Of a DNA stretch of 64,000 nt, positions 1 through 10,239 are shown piece by piece. This DNA is from Bryoerythrophyllum caledonicum (lineage: Eukaryota; Streptophyta; Bryopsida; Pottiales; Pottiaceae): positions 15,962,904 to 16,026,903 of the forward strand of contig OZ020517.1 of assembly GCA_963971425.1 (NCBI GenBank). Reading direction: 5' to 3'. Made by a program: the position numbers and the translations under genes. The notes under the pieces are model-generated. The model was not told where the DNA came from, did not search any database, and worked only from the letters and a program-made list of their open reading frames with translations. Positions within the stretch are counted from its first letter, which is position 1. Each line of letters starts with the position of its first letter.

Positions 1-1
1 A

Positions 2-425
2 GATTTTGGATTGTCAAAAACGAAAGAAAAGAGCACGACTTATAGCACGCAGACTCTTAATACGGGTACAACAAGGTGGATGGCTCCAGAGGTGATACAA
101 ATGAGAAGTAATGACGGGCAAGACGAGGTTTCCAATGACGCCGAAGTCATGAAGCTAAATTATCCTCGCCGAAGTGACGTGCATAGCTTTGGCATGGTGT
201 GTTATGAGATTTTAACCGGGAGACAACCGTACTTCGAAGTTCGTTCTTCAACTGAAGTAAGGCAGATGATATTGAGGGGTGATCGCCCCAAGTTACCTGA
301 GCATTGTTTTCCCGCATTAAAGGATTTGATCGAGAGGTGTTGGAGCGAAGATGCAAGCCAACGGCCTCGCTTTGGCGAAATTTGTGCAAAATTGAGAGAT
401 TTTAGATTTCAACTTTTGTTGTTAG
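2..425 (+). CDS. TKL-type protein kinase, C-terminal half of kinase domain (5' part outside window)
   Basis: The frame opens at the first bases of the window with the DFG magnesium-binding motif (codons 2-10). It continues through an activation segment ending GTTRWMAPEV (APE motif, subdomain VIII), SDVHSFGMVCYEILTG (subdomain IX) and RCW...QRPRF (subdomain XI). These are hallmarks of plant TKL/Raf-like Ser/Thr or dual-specificity kinases. The ATP-binding lobe and the HRD loop must lie upstream of the window. The exon ends at a strong donor (ag|gtaag at 425/426) with one base of a codon left over. Splicing to 530 keeps the frame and runs into an Hsp70-like domain, so this is probably the N-terminal part of a fusion protein. 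If the intron were retained, the kinase would end after about 22 more codons at 493. Confidence 0.85.
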
Positions 426-529
426 GTAAGCCTCTTCGTCTGATGATGTTCTTGCTATCTACTGTCTTAAGCGTTTATAATGTGGAAGTTTAGCAAGAAG
501 TGCTGAGCATTCTTGAATTGAAATTACAG
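426..529 (+). other. predicted 104-bp intron joining kinase and Hsp70-like exons
   Basis: The intron begins gtaagc and ends ttacag, the plant consensus, and is T-rich. Exon phase matches: the single base G at 425 plus AT at 530-531 makes an Asp codon just before the ATG at 532. Both flanking frames are open, so removal gives one continuous reading frame. Confidence 0.65.
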
Positions 530-1926
530 ATATGCAACAAAGGATTGGTCCTCAAGTAGCAATCAAACTTTACGGTGAAGCGCAGATTGTGGTGGGGTTG
601 GATATTGGGACGACGCATTCCGGATATGCATTTGCTCATAGATCGAAGCCCCAGGAAATTCTGACGTTCTCGGATTGGCCTGAGCCGATGAAGCCGTATT
701 GCAAGACGGCAACGGCTATCTACTACGAGCCGGGAGATCCGACGACCGCCAAGGTGAAGTCGTGGGGGTGGGAGGCGGTGCGCGCCAATCTGCAGGACAT
801 GGACAAATTTAAGAAGCTGAGTGCAGAGTCGGCGGTGGATCTGCCCGAGTTTGGGACGTTCTGTTGGTTCACCGGGCCCTGGCATCGGTGTCCCCTCACA
901 TTTTCGGAGGCGCTGAGAATGAACCAAAACTGGGTGATGCCCCTGGAGAAAGTGCCTGAGGCCGGGTTTACTGTGGCGCAAGTGATTGCTGATTACCTCT
1001 GCGAGATTGGTGCCAGCATCCTGCGCCACGCGCGGACCAAGTTCAGCGTTGACATCACCATGGCGGATGTCAAGTGGTGCGTGACGGTGCCCTCCGTCTG
1101 GAACGATGATGTGAAGAACGGAATGCAGGTGTGCATGGCGCGGGCGGGGTTAGTCCGAAGTTGGAACTCGCCGGAGGGAAGCCCGCATCCTGTGAGCGTC
1201 GTGCTTGCGCCGGAAGCAGCTTCATGTTACTGCCACCGCAACATGCCTGATCTAGAGCTCAAAATTGGTGACCGGCTCTTGGTGGCAGACATAGGTTGGG
1301 TGAAGACAAATATCACTGTGCAGGAATGGATGAGTGAGACACCGGACGATTTCAGAGTGAAGGAGGTGGAAACCTATTCCGGTGTTTTACGTGAAGTAAT
1401 GTACCCGATCCAGAAGTCCTTTTAGGGGCCTTATAACAATCCAGAATTTGTATTAAACCTTTTATTTGATATTGGCTATTTCAAAGGTTATTGGAATATG
1501 TACAATCAATGGGAGATGTACAAGCAATGGGAGGAAATCATGTGCCGCTTCCTCGACCGGGTAACAATTGGTGAGAGCTTCAAGATTCAGGTGCCAAGCA
1601 AGCTGGCGGCAGAATGGAAGGAGTTCGATAAAGAGCACGCCAAGTCACCTCGCTCTTCATACGATGAAGTGGAGCTGACTCATGCGGATATCGAAGCCAT
1701 TTTCGGGCCTTATGTTTGGAAGATCCTTGACCGCATCGACTCCGTGATTTCAAGAAGGGCCAATATCAAGGTGATCTTGGTGGTGGGTGGGATTGGCGGC
1801 TCACCATATTTTATGACCAAAATCAAGGAGAGGTTTCAGGGGACCGTAAAGAATGTGATGAGTCCTATGCAACCTGAAAGTGCTTCTTGCAAGGGTGCGG
1901 TGATGCTTGAATTGAAGGGTAGATGA
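530..1926 (+). pseudogene. Hsp70/HSPA12-like ATPase domain, interrupted by one in-frame stop
   Basis: The frame carries the three actin/Hsp70 nucleotide-binding signatures in order: VVGLDIGTTHSGYAF (phosphate 1), LLVADIGWVKTNITVQEW (phosphate 2, degenerate at the usual GGGT) and ILVVGGIGGSPYF (adenosine loop). The long insert and FSDWPEP segment resemble the HSPA12 branch rather than canonical Hsp70, and no substrate-binding domain follows. One TAG at 1423-1425 interrupts an otherwise single frame; downstream codons continue in the same frame to a stop at 1926. The related copy at 2275 has GGPGGGMYLDWDFF where this copy has diverged, so the damage lies around 1385-1425. It is either a pseudogene or a gene with an unrecognised small splicing event. 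The upstream kinase exon splices in frame onto this domain. Confidence 0.7.
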
Positions 1927-2641
1927 TACATGCGGATATTAAGGCCATTGTTAACCCTTCTGTGGGATGGATGGTGTCTTGCGTATTCTAGCCATTACGA
2001 TCAAGAATAGGTTTATTATGGGGATGGTGAAGAATGGCGTCCATCTAGTGCTTGATGTAAGCTTTGTTTGCACGTATGTCTAGTCAAACAATGAATACCA
2101 TGCCACATCCTAGTCATAGCATACACCGTCTGGAACTATAATGTGATGAACAGAACGCAGGTGTTCATGGCGCGAGCGGGGTTAGTCCGAAGTTGGTCGT
2201 CGCCGGAGGGATGCCCGCAGTTTGTAAGCAGCGTGCTTCAGTTGCAAGCAGCTTCATGATACTGCTACCGCAATTTGCCTGATTTAGAGCTCAAAGTTGG
2301 TGACCGGCTTTTGGTGGCAGACATAGGCGGGGTGACGACAAATATTGTTGTGCAGGAATGGATGATTGAGACGTCGGACTATTATAGAGTGAAGGAGGTT
2401 AAATACTGTTCCGGGGGTCCAGGTGGAGGAATGTACCTGGATTGGGACTTCTTTTGGAAGTCTTTGTACAGTGAAGGATTTGATTCCGAACCTATATTTA
2501 TTGACTGGAACATAAGACTTTGGGAGATGTACCAACATTGAGAGATGTACAAGCAATGGGAGGAAATCAAGTGCAACTTCGGGGACTGGGTGAGCATTGG
2601 TGAGTGCTTCAAGATTCAGCTGTCAAGCAAGCTGGTGAACT
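1925..2641 (+). pseudogene. second, partial and decayed Hsp70-like copy
   Basis: Positions 1925-2060 repeat the C-terminal end of the preceding Hsp70-like gene in decayed form. From about 2128 the sequence matches 1095-1640, including the shared run gcgggGTTAGTCCGAAGTTGG. An open stretch 2275-2541 keeps a better phosphate-2 motif (ADIGGVTTNIVVQEW) and SGGPGGGMYLDWDFFWKSL, typical of HSPA12-like proteins. The N-terminal phosphate-1 motif is absent and stops and shifts occur, so this is a partial duplicate. The match ends at about 2641, where an inverted segment begins. Confidence 0.75.
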
Positions 2642-3319
2642 AACTAATTCGCCCACCCGATCCGTGTACTCTAGAGCATTAGAATCTGAGCTTTCACCCG
2701 CAACCATAAGCTCAATCCACCACTGATCATCTTCCACCGATGACAACAACAACAGCTTTAGGAAGGATTCATCGACGACCTCCATGCGGGAGCGACAACT
2801 GGAGCCTCGTGGCGGCGGGTCGCGGTCACCATCCGACTGGCTTGAAGGCGCGGTATCCAGAGCCGGCGGGATGGGCCACAGGATGAAGTTGAGGACTGCT
2901 CTCGTGTTGACCACCGAATCTCGAGGGGTTGCGGACGAGGGGTTGCACTGCCGGGCCTCCGCGGCTACCCTCCATATAAAACGGGGCGATGTCGTCGCAG
3001 CCACGGCCGGTGGTCTGCAACCCACGAATACAACGAAGTCAGTAGGGGCGGAATAGACCGACCTCGACCGACGTCCCAGGAATGCCAGAGGGAGGGTGCT
3101 CTCCCGCCGCAATTCGTACTATGACTTGGACTCTTTGTAAGAAATGGCTACGTGGTCGGCTGCGTCATCCAGACCCGCCTTCAATTGCACTATGACGTTC
3201 TTCTGCACAAACGCCATGCCGAGTGCCCCGACCCGACGCGTCGTCGTCGTGCTATGCACCGTCCCTTCACAACCCTGTAAGCCTATGAAAACTCTTAGCA
3301 AATGCATGTACCCAAACAT
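2609..3319 (-). pseudogene. unrecognised coding remnant on the minus strand
   Basis: Two open stretches, 3319-3119 and 3112-2609, lie in the same minus-strand frame and are separated by one TAG. The region is GC-rich with low stop density, unlike its neighbours, which suggests former coding sequence. The start reads GCEGTVHSTTTTRRVG and later parts contain RRSRSVYSAPTDFVVFVGC. The last third, VVDESFLKLLLLSSVEDDQW, reappears on the plus strand at about 3356-3475 directly upstream of Hsp70-like sequence. It may therefore be a piece of a related kinase-Hsp70 or neighbouring gene that was inverted. I do not recognise the family. Confidence 0.4.
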
Positions 3320-3475
3320 AAAATGTAACCTACTTGATATTGAAGTGGAATTGATGCAGGTCGTCGATGAATCCTTCCCAGAGCTGTTGTTGGCATCATT
3401 GGTGGAGAATGATTAGTGGTGGATTGTACTTATGGTTGCAGGTGAAAAGAGGAGCCCCGATGCTCAAGAGTACAA
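2644..3475. repeat. inverted repeat within the Hsp70-like cluster
   Basis: The arms are about 2644-2785 (minus sense) and about 3356-3475 (plus sense). They share recognisable sequence such as GTCGATGAATCCTTCC and GTGGTGGATTG. The loop of about 570 bp holds the unrecognised minus-strand remnant. This is the mark of an inversion or inverted duplication of part of a gene family member. Confidence 0.7.
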
Positions 3476-3778
3476 GAATTGAGTGGGAGAAGTTCAATGA
3501 AAAGCACGCCAAGCCGCCTCGCTCTTCCTACAATGAAGTGGTGTTGATGCATACACACATTGAAGCCATTTCTTAGCCTTTTGTAAAGAGGATCCTTGAC
3601 CTCATCGCTATCGGGATCTCGAGAACGGCCATTATCAAGGTAATCTTGGTGGTGGGTGGGTTTGGCCGCTCTCCATATTTGCTGACCAAAATTAGAGAGA
3701 GGTTTTTGGGGATTGTGGAGAAGGTAATGAGTCTTATGCAACCTGGAAGTGCTTTTTGCCAGGGTCAACTAGTTCAAG
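3356..3778 (+). pseudogene. third Hsp70-like fragment (C-terminal end)
   Basis: Positions about 3475-3775 match 1600-1895: EKFNEKHAKPPRSSYNEV, then a degenerate adenosine motif from GTAATCTTGGTGGTGGGTGG, then the MQPGSAFCQG end. Several stops interrupt it (TAG at 3412 and 3574, for example). The preceding about 115 bp is an inverted copy of 2644-2785. No phosphate-binding motifs remain, so this is a dead fragment. Confidence 0.75.
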
Positions 3779-3779
3779 C

Positions 3780-4440
3780 TTAGAAGATGAATCTATTCAT
3801 TGAATCATTCAATTTTGAAATCCAAATAAAAAGAAGTTAACCTTCCTAGAATGTAGTCCTGAGTTCTATTTGAGAGAGTGTAGATACAAAAACATTTGTA
3901 AAGTTGGTCGAGAAACAAATTTAATCCGTTAACGCCAATATAGAGTAGAACATTTATTTTTATTGTATATTCAATTTTTCAAAAGATTGCAAAAAAACAT
4001 CAACAAAGCACAAAATAATATATACCTTATAAAGGAAGAAAAATCTAATGCACCTATGTATTTATACTAAATCTATTCAATCTCCAATTATGTAATTCAA
4101 AAATCGTGTTTTTATTTTGGTTGATAATGATATAAAAAATACCTTACTAATATTTATTATTAATTAAACACTCTATCCATTACTTGCAAGCATGCACAAT
4201 TAAAGGTGGTTCTATTGTATGTTGGGATTAGATTCAACACTCATTTGTCAAATAACTAATTACTAATCAATATTCTCTGTTTAACAACCAATTTTTATTT
4301 ATTTGTTTGTTTTTTCAAATTTCAACACGTAGACACATGACACTCGAAAGGAGGCCTGTGTAAAACAAAAAGAAATACTATTCTTAATCAATTATAAATT
4401 CCTTTAAATTTTCAAAGAATTTTGCAAATATTCCAAGTTT
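3780..4440. other. AT-rich intergenic DNA
   Basis: No gene, clear repeat or structured element was seen here. The base composition becomes strongly AT-rich immediately after the Hsp70-like fragment. Confidence 0.5.
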
Positions 4441-4444
4441 TTAA

Positions 4445-5360
4445 ACCCTAAATTTCTTTGACAATTTCACACAAAAAACACTCCAAGACGATCGATTCTA
4501 GTACAATGAGTAAAGAAGGAAACAAGAACTTTTATTTCTACTTTTTACCGTAGAATCTCAATGCAGACTTGTTGAATAACGTACTCGCAAATTTTCTTAA
4601 ACTTTGACCACAAGGATTTAAAGATTATATTGTTTGAAGTTGAAAAAACAATTCATTTTCTTCCCTACATTGAGTGGACCAACTGAGTTTAGCTTCACTT
4701 GCACTACAGTAGGCCTAAATTCATTACCATCATGTAAAGTGTAATATAATTTCTGTGTGCTCCAACTTTTAGAGGTAGAAAAGGGATGTAGCATATTTAA
4801 TAAATTGTGCAAGGAATGGAGGTTCCAAAACTGCCAATTCACGTCCTTTTTTTTGGTGAACTTGATATGTTTTAGAGTGATAATCCAAACAATCAATAAG
4901 AAGGTTTACACCACATCTTGTAGTAGGAAAAATATGATCATCACCAAGTTTTATTTGGCAAAGAAGAAGTTTTTATGGTACCTTACCTGAAAATGTGTGA
5001 CAATGTGTGAAAATGTTTGACTTGGAGTCATATGTTTTTTTTCATTGAAGACAAGAAATACTTTTTGACCATTTGAAAGGAGATATTATTATTTGCTAGT
5101 ATTGATAATCTCACATTCAAAAGAGTGTCCTAGCAAAAGTTTTTGGAGTTACCCAACGTGCCTGCACTCAAGAATTTTTTCTTTAAGATGGCATAATTTT
5201 TTTTCCATGGGCCCGATGCGAATAAAATTCATATTCCCATTTACCTCTTTTCTTCTTGCATCTTTTTACAAAATTTCATGAATTGTAAATATAAATTGCA
5301 ACCACAAAAACATGCCCAAGATCTACGAAAGCCCACCTCGGGTCTTTTGGCATTTAGAGG
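4445..5360. mobile_element. TTAA-flanked non-autonomous DNA element (CCCCTAAA family), diverged copy
   Basis: The element is bordered by TTAA at 4441-4444 and 5361-5364. The left terminus reads accctaaatttc and the right terminus, read inward, is cctctaaatgcc, a worn form of the family end CCCCTAAAGGACC. The interior holds family landmarks: GAGGTAGAAAAGGGATGTAGC, a GATAATCCAAAC box and the GTGTGAAAATGTTTGACTTG segment, also found in the 49642 and 56528 copies. It is about 916 bp and has no coding capacity. The short open frames inside are shadows. Confidence 0.75.
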
Positions 5361-5365
5361 TTAAG

Positions 5366-5890
5366 GATATTCAATATCAATTTTTAAATTTTTATTTTGA
5401 CCTGAGAGTAAGCAGTAATAATGCCTAGAATAGTTTTGAATTCTTCAATCAAGTGTTTTGCACACTAAATAACTGCTAGAATGATATACACAAGATCACT
5501 CTTATCAGTTACAAAGGGCCATTCAAAAATTGGCAGCTATTACATGATGCACAAGTATAACTTCACATGGCATTGTACTCTTGCTTCCAACATCCACACA
5601 CACTCACTCTAATTACCTCTACATTACTTACATTCAATTAATACTATCCTAACAGTAGATTATAGATTTCAAACACCTCAATCTCAGAATGATTTAATTT
5701 TGAGCTCTTCTTTTTTGGCACCCACTCAAGTACTTTTTAGATTTTGAAAAAACCCTGATATTCCTGGAAACTGAATTTGACTTCACCATGTTTACAATAG
5801 CTTAGACATCATATATCAATCAAACAAACAACCTTATGGACAAATCAAACCACAAATCCAAACACTTGAAGCCACCAAGTATATAACATA
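5366..5890. other. AT-rich spacer before the large transposon
   Basis: No gene or recognised repeat was found. The sequence is low-complexity AT-rich DNA up to the 4-bp target duplication of the 12.3-kb element. Confidence 0.5.
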
Positions 5891-5894
5891 ATAT

Positions 5895-5925
5895 AACACG
5901 CAATTAAGCAATTATGCACTTGGCC
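5895..5925 (+). repeat. left terminal inverted repeat of the 12.3-kb transposon
   Basis: A 31-bp sequence starting AACACGCAATTAAGC, identical to the reverse complement of 18180-18210. It is preceded by ATAT, the target duplication. The following bases (about 5926-6310) are homologous to the left end of the 34438 element. Confidence 0.93.
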
Positions 5926-6441
5926 TTTTAAAAGTGCACTTAGTGACAGCGGCGGCCAATGCGTTGGATCAAATTAAGTTTTGTTTCATTTCCTGATTTA
6001 AAAAAAAAAAATTAGGATCTGAGAACAATTTTCAATATAACCAAAAATGTTAATTCAATAAGTTTTTTTTTGGCATTTTTGACAAATTTGATATGGAACT
6101 TGGTTACAATTTGATAAATATTTGTTTCATACTTAATAGTATGTTTTTGGAAAGAAGCTTGTCAAGTAACTATACAAAGTATGCAATTATGTAAACTAAA
6201 ACACTGCGCAATGAATGGCAATTGATTTGAATATATTACTCATGGAACGTGATACTTAAGAAGAAGAAAATCAACATATTGCATATATTCTTGCACTTGG
6301 TGATGTAGTCAAACAATGGGAAAAACCTCTCGGATTTATTGGTCAATTGTTACCAAACGCCTTACATAACCAAGTGGAAGACTACTCTTGCATATATCCT
6401 ACATGCCAATCACCATACACTCATTGTAGTATACTCCTTTA

Positions 6442-9400
6442 CTACATATCATTCAAGGCTGCTTGCAACCGCTCATTGTCAATTGCTTCCGTTTGCATTG
6501 CAATATATTCTAGTATGTGAGCCTTAGCCGACTGAAAAATCCGAATCTTGCTTTCAACTTGCGATCCGAATATATTTCGCTTTCTCCTCCGGAAAGCGCT
6601 AGCCACTGTTCTTTCAGGTTCGTCTATCCACGAAAAGATGCATGCCTCTTTTTCTACCCAACTATGGCTCTCACACGTGGGCTCCCAAAATGCATCCATG
6701 CAATTTGCATATCGTTGTGCGGTGGACCCTGTTCTGTCAACATTTTCTCTTTGCATGATGGGCCAATACCAACAAACCTTCATTTTATGACTCCTTTGAT
6801 TTTTCCCATCTTCAATCACCTTCCCTACATAGAATGGTATACCACCTTCAACCTCAGCTCTATCAACACTCAGGGCTACAAATTGTCCACAATTAATATC
6901 TGATTGTGGATTGAATGGTGGAAACGGGTCGTGATTAACTTCATCCCCTGCTCCTTGTTCGATTCGTTCATGGTTGCGTTCCGTTCGTTGCGCCCTACGC
7001 ACTGCTTGATTCGATGGTCTTCCTCTACGCGGACCAAAATATCCTCGAGAGTCTGCATTTGGAAGTATAGCCACAATTTGGTCCACGACGGTTACTTCGC
7101 GATTTTCGTAGCCTGGGCCGTTGACTTCATCCAGTGAAACAGGTTCCGCAGTTGCGGTATTGGACACATCTGAAGGCCAAAACGGTAAAGAATGATGCTC
7201 GTTGCTACGGTCTTTGTGTGGAAATTTGGCTAAGTACAGTTTCAATTTCTCGGCCTCCACTTTAGCATCACGGTTCCTTTCCACATGTTGCAATCTTTCA
7301 ATGCACCTCTGTTTATAGGCAATGAAGTCATCCAACGCTTTTAGCTCCCGTTCGTCCGCTGCAAACACATTTGCGAACGCTGGTCGCTCATCTCTATTTG
7401 GCAGCGACCTCAAAGTCTTTGTTCCGCTCTCCGGTCCCCAAGCATCATTGCAGTAATGTTTGTGTTGCACTCGAACCTCGTGGGTCCCATTTCTATCATC
7501 TATATAGAATCGCATGTGGTGTGGAAATGTTATGCCAACCAATGAATCCGGACCTGTTAGTAGGTGGGGTGTTATGAACTGTTTCCAATCCCACACATTC
7601 TCTAACAACCGTGCCGTGACAAATGCCTCTGTAGGAGACGTTCCCCGTTCGATAAGGTTAAGCATTTCTTTTAAGGATTCCACGTCCGATCTCTTCAAAG
7701 TATTTGATATACAACTGAAGCGTTGATCAATATCTTCATGTGTATGGCCAACTATAAGGAATGAGAGTTCCACCTCTTGAAAAAATCCCAATCCCACCAA
7801 GGATGCGCATAGAGCAAACATATAGATGTTTTTATTCTCACGGGTGCAATTATCTGCTTGGATGCGCAATGTTGGTGGCAAAAATCCCTTCCTCCGCAAC
7901 ACGTCTCCAATCACATACAACAACGTGCTCACGACCTGGTTGCTGTCATGTTTGTGGTGAGCTCCAAACCATACGTCGCAATACAAACCGATTCCATGTA
8001 CTAGAGCCCCGCATAGATGGGTCTTCACAAACCGGTGTTCAATGTTCTTTACGGTTTGACGCATTCTTGGTACCATGGTTGTGTTTTGGTCCATGCCATC
8101 CACAATGATGCACATGTACAACTCAGGGTGGATATAACACGACCTCTTGAATATCCAATAATGCCTACGTTCCTCCATCTGGATGCGTAGATGCAACATA
8201 AACAATTCTTTGATCCTAATCCTTGCATCGGCATTGGTTGTGCCCTCCATAGCACATTTATATTCCCAACAATGATAACACTTTGAGAACCTTGAGAATG
8301 GTGGAACCTGGACATGGGGATATCTCAAACGCCACATCCTATGGAACGAGCTAATTGAAATGGTATCTCCATTGCATATTCTCTTCACCTCTTCATTCAC
8401 GTAATTGAATACGTCAAATTTTATTGTATTCATAGGAAGGAGAATAAGAGGCACCACTGTGTTGTCATCTTTACGGCAAATAGAACGATGAGGTTGAGGA
8501 CATCCAGCTTCTTCCACAAATGATTTGAAGCAAGCCTCCGCAGCAGACATTCTAGTGCTCTCTCTAATCGGATTCGATAGTGTGTTACCGTGGATTGCCG
8601 TCACTCTACCGTATATTAAACAATCTTTCTTCAACTCCTTAAAACGCCGTTGCGAATAACCAACCCCAAGAGCGTAGCAAGCATTGCAAACAGGCCTGCC
8701 ATCTAACTTCGTCTCAAATTTATCCCGACGAAATCCTTCCGTTCGTGTATAAAAAGAAACCAGCATTTGTCTTATCCATGTACTTCGGATTGAATACTCT
8801 GGTGCCCAAGCATTATATCGCATGTCTAAAATATGCCTTGCTGGAATGTCCCTCAAACAATTTTGCTTGCATCCTCCCTGTGCTATTGCCCTTTCCACGC
8901 CTGCCAAAGATACCTTACTTGCTGCAGTTCCTGTCACATTTGACTCGTTTGAAACTATCCTTCTTCTATTCTGCATAGAATAAGGTCGGCGCGCTCTTCT
9001 AACGTGAGCAAATCCCTCCACATGGGGCAAATCTCGAATGTTAGAGGGGGTGCATTGAGAAAATGGTGAACTCTCATCAACGGGGTTTGAAGTTTGGCTA
9101 CTCCATGGAGATCTTTCATTCAATTCAGGGGTGATAGATCGCCCTTGAACATCAAATCCTGGGGCCATTGTCCGTGTAGGTGAAATATGAGATCTATCTT
9201 CACCATGGGCATTTGGGAAATTAGGTGTTGTGGCCAAGTCACGAAGCAATGACCGGTTCCAACGAATGATCAGGTCCATACATGAACCAAGCCGTTCACC
9301 CACAACTTCTCCTGTCCAATGTAATGCATCGTCAACCCGAATTACACGCACTGCCACCTCAGATGGAAACATTCTACATCCATGCAATACCATTCCACTT

Positions 9401-9624
9401 TCAAAGGCATGCTCCCTTTTTCCCAAACCCACGACAATGCCTATTTTGGAGAGCAATTCTACAGTCCTTCCCGCTTCAAAATCACCTATCCCAACCGATC
9501 TCTCTTGAATTTGGCGCGCCCGTACTGCTCGTATCAACCGAGCCCCCACTGAACTATTAGGAAGGATATTTGATCTGCGAATGTTTGGAGGTTCTAAAGG
9601 AATCTGGGATGTTCCGCTTTCCAT
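6442..9624 (-). CDS. DDE-type transposase with DUF7869-like core (1060 aa)
   Basis: An uninterrupted 1060-codon frame that starts with ATG at 9624 and occupies the left part of the 12.3-kb element. Its order of motifs matches a transposase-like family seen mainly in corals, other metazoans and plants. A Cys pair (C252, C256) and a second pair (C313, C316) form a possible zinc cluster. The core follows: VDGMDQ with D509/D512, then QADNCTRENKN with D591, then FLIVGHTHEDIDQRFS with E630/D631/D633. Those spaced acidic residues are candidate RNase H-fold catalytic residues. A C-terminal segment (GQFVALSVDRAEVEGG...VCWYWP) looks like a BAH/chromo-type SH3 barrel. Its position just inside the terminal repeats supports a role in moving the element. 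The catalytic assignments come from spacing and conservation, not from experiment. Confidence 0.82.
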   Translation of the reverse strand: MESGTSQIPLEPPNIRRSNILPNSSVGARLIRAVRARQIQERSVGIGDFEAGRTVELLSKIGIVVGLGKREHAFESGMVLHGCRMFPSEVAVRVIRVDDALHWTGEVVGERLGSCMDLIIRWNRSLLRDLATTPNFPNAHGEDRSHISPTRTMAPGFDVQGRSITPELNERSPWSSQTSNPVDESSPFSQCTPSNIRDLPHVEGFAHVRRARRPYSMQNRRRIVSNESNVTGTAASKVSLAGVERAIAQGGCKQNCLRDIPARHILDMRYNAWAPEYSIRSTWIRQMLVSFYTRTEGFRRDKFETKLDGRPVCNACYALGVGYSQRRFKELKKDCLIYGRVTAIHGNTLSNPIRESTRMSAAEACFKSFVEEAGCPQPHRSICRKDDNTVVPLILLPMNTIKFDVFNYVNEEVKRICNGDTISISSFHRMWRLRYPHVQVPPFSRFSKCYHCWEYKCAMEGTTNADARIRIKELFMLHLRIQMEERRHYWIFKRSCYIHPELYMCIIVDGMDQNTTMVPRMRQTVKNIEHRFVKTHLCGALVHGIGLYCDVWFGAHHKHDSNQVVSTLLYVIGDVLRRKGFLPPTLRIQADNCTRENKNIYMFALCASLVGLGFFQEVELSFLIVGHTHEDIDQRFSCISNTLKRSDVESLKEMLNLIERGTSPTEAFVTARLLENVWDWKQFITPHLLTGPDSLVGITFPHHMRFYIDDRNGTHEVRVQHKHYCNDAWGPESGTKTLRSLPNRDERPAFANVFAADERELKALDDFIAYKQRCIERLQHVERNRDAKVEAEKLKLYLAKFPHKDRSNEHHSLPFWPSDVSNTATAEPVSLDEVNGPGYENREVTVVDQIVAILPNADSRGYFGPRRGRPSNQAVRRAQRTERNHERIEQGAGDEVNHDPFPPFNPQSDINCGQFVALSVDRAEVEGGIPFYVGKVIEDGKNQRSHKMKVCWYWPIMQRENVDRTGSTAQRYANCMDAFWEPTCESHSWVEKEACIFSWIDEPERTVASAFRRRKRNIFGSQVESKIRIFQSAKAHILEYIAMQTEAIDNERLQAALNDM

Positions 9625-10239
9625 CGATACTATTTGACAAATATAGACACGACAGTGGAAAAATTGTCAAAATATATATATATATTTTTAATTCAAAATC
9701 ATCATTCATCCATCCAATAGACTACTCACTGATAGACATATACTTATACTCTCACATGTAATGATTGATTATTTATAAGATTCACAAGCAGAGCTAATTG
9801 GACAAAATTGCAAGTTCAAGTGATCCAATGTAAAACACAATACATATGATACATCCAAATAACCATCATATCAGTATAAGAAGGTATTCCTGACCTGGAT
9901 TTTAATTGTGAGTATCAGAGGGCGTGGTACCGGAGTTCAACGTCGCTCTATATGACGATATCACCAATCAGTCTTCGTTGCTAAAACTTGTGCTCTTCTT
10001 TTCGTTCCAAAATCTTTACGACCTGACTATAACAAACACATTAGTGTCATTATATTATACATGATGAAAACAACCTAAAATCTTCGTATATCAACTCCTA
10101 AAATTCATTTACAATTTTACATTAAATATAAGTACTAATTGTTGATCCTACTCCAAAGTGTAAATTAGAAGTCAACAACATTTATTTGATGTCCTAATTA
10201 CTACATCTCAACAATGATCCATTGATCAATATAATTATC
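9625..10239. promoter_or_regulatory. upstream region of the transposase gene
   Basis: This 0.6-kb AT-rich stretch lies upstream of the transposase start on the minus strand and must carry its promoter if the gene is transcribed. A run of TA dinucleotides at 9671-9685 lies close to the start. No specific promoter element is convincing. Confidence 0.35.

Noticed and set aside
6517-9560. Many plus-strand frames of 60-130 codons
   Set aside because: Antisense shadows of the transposase gene.
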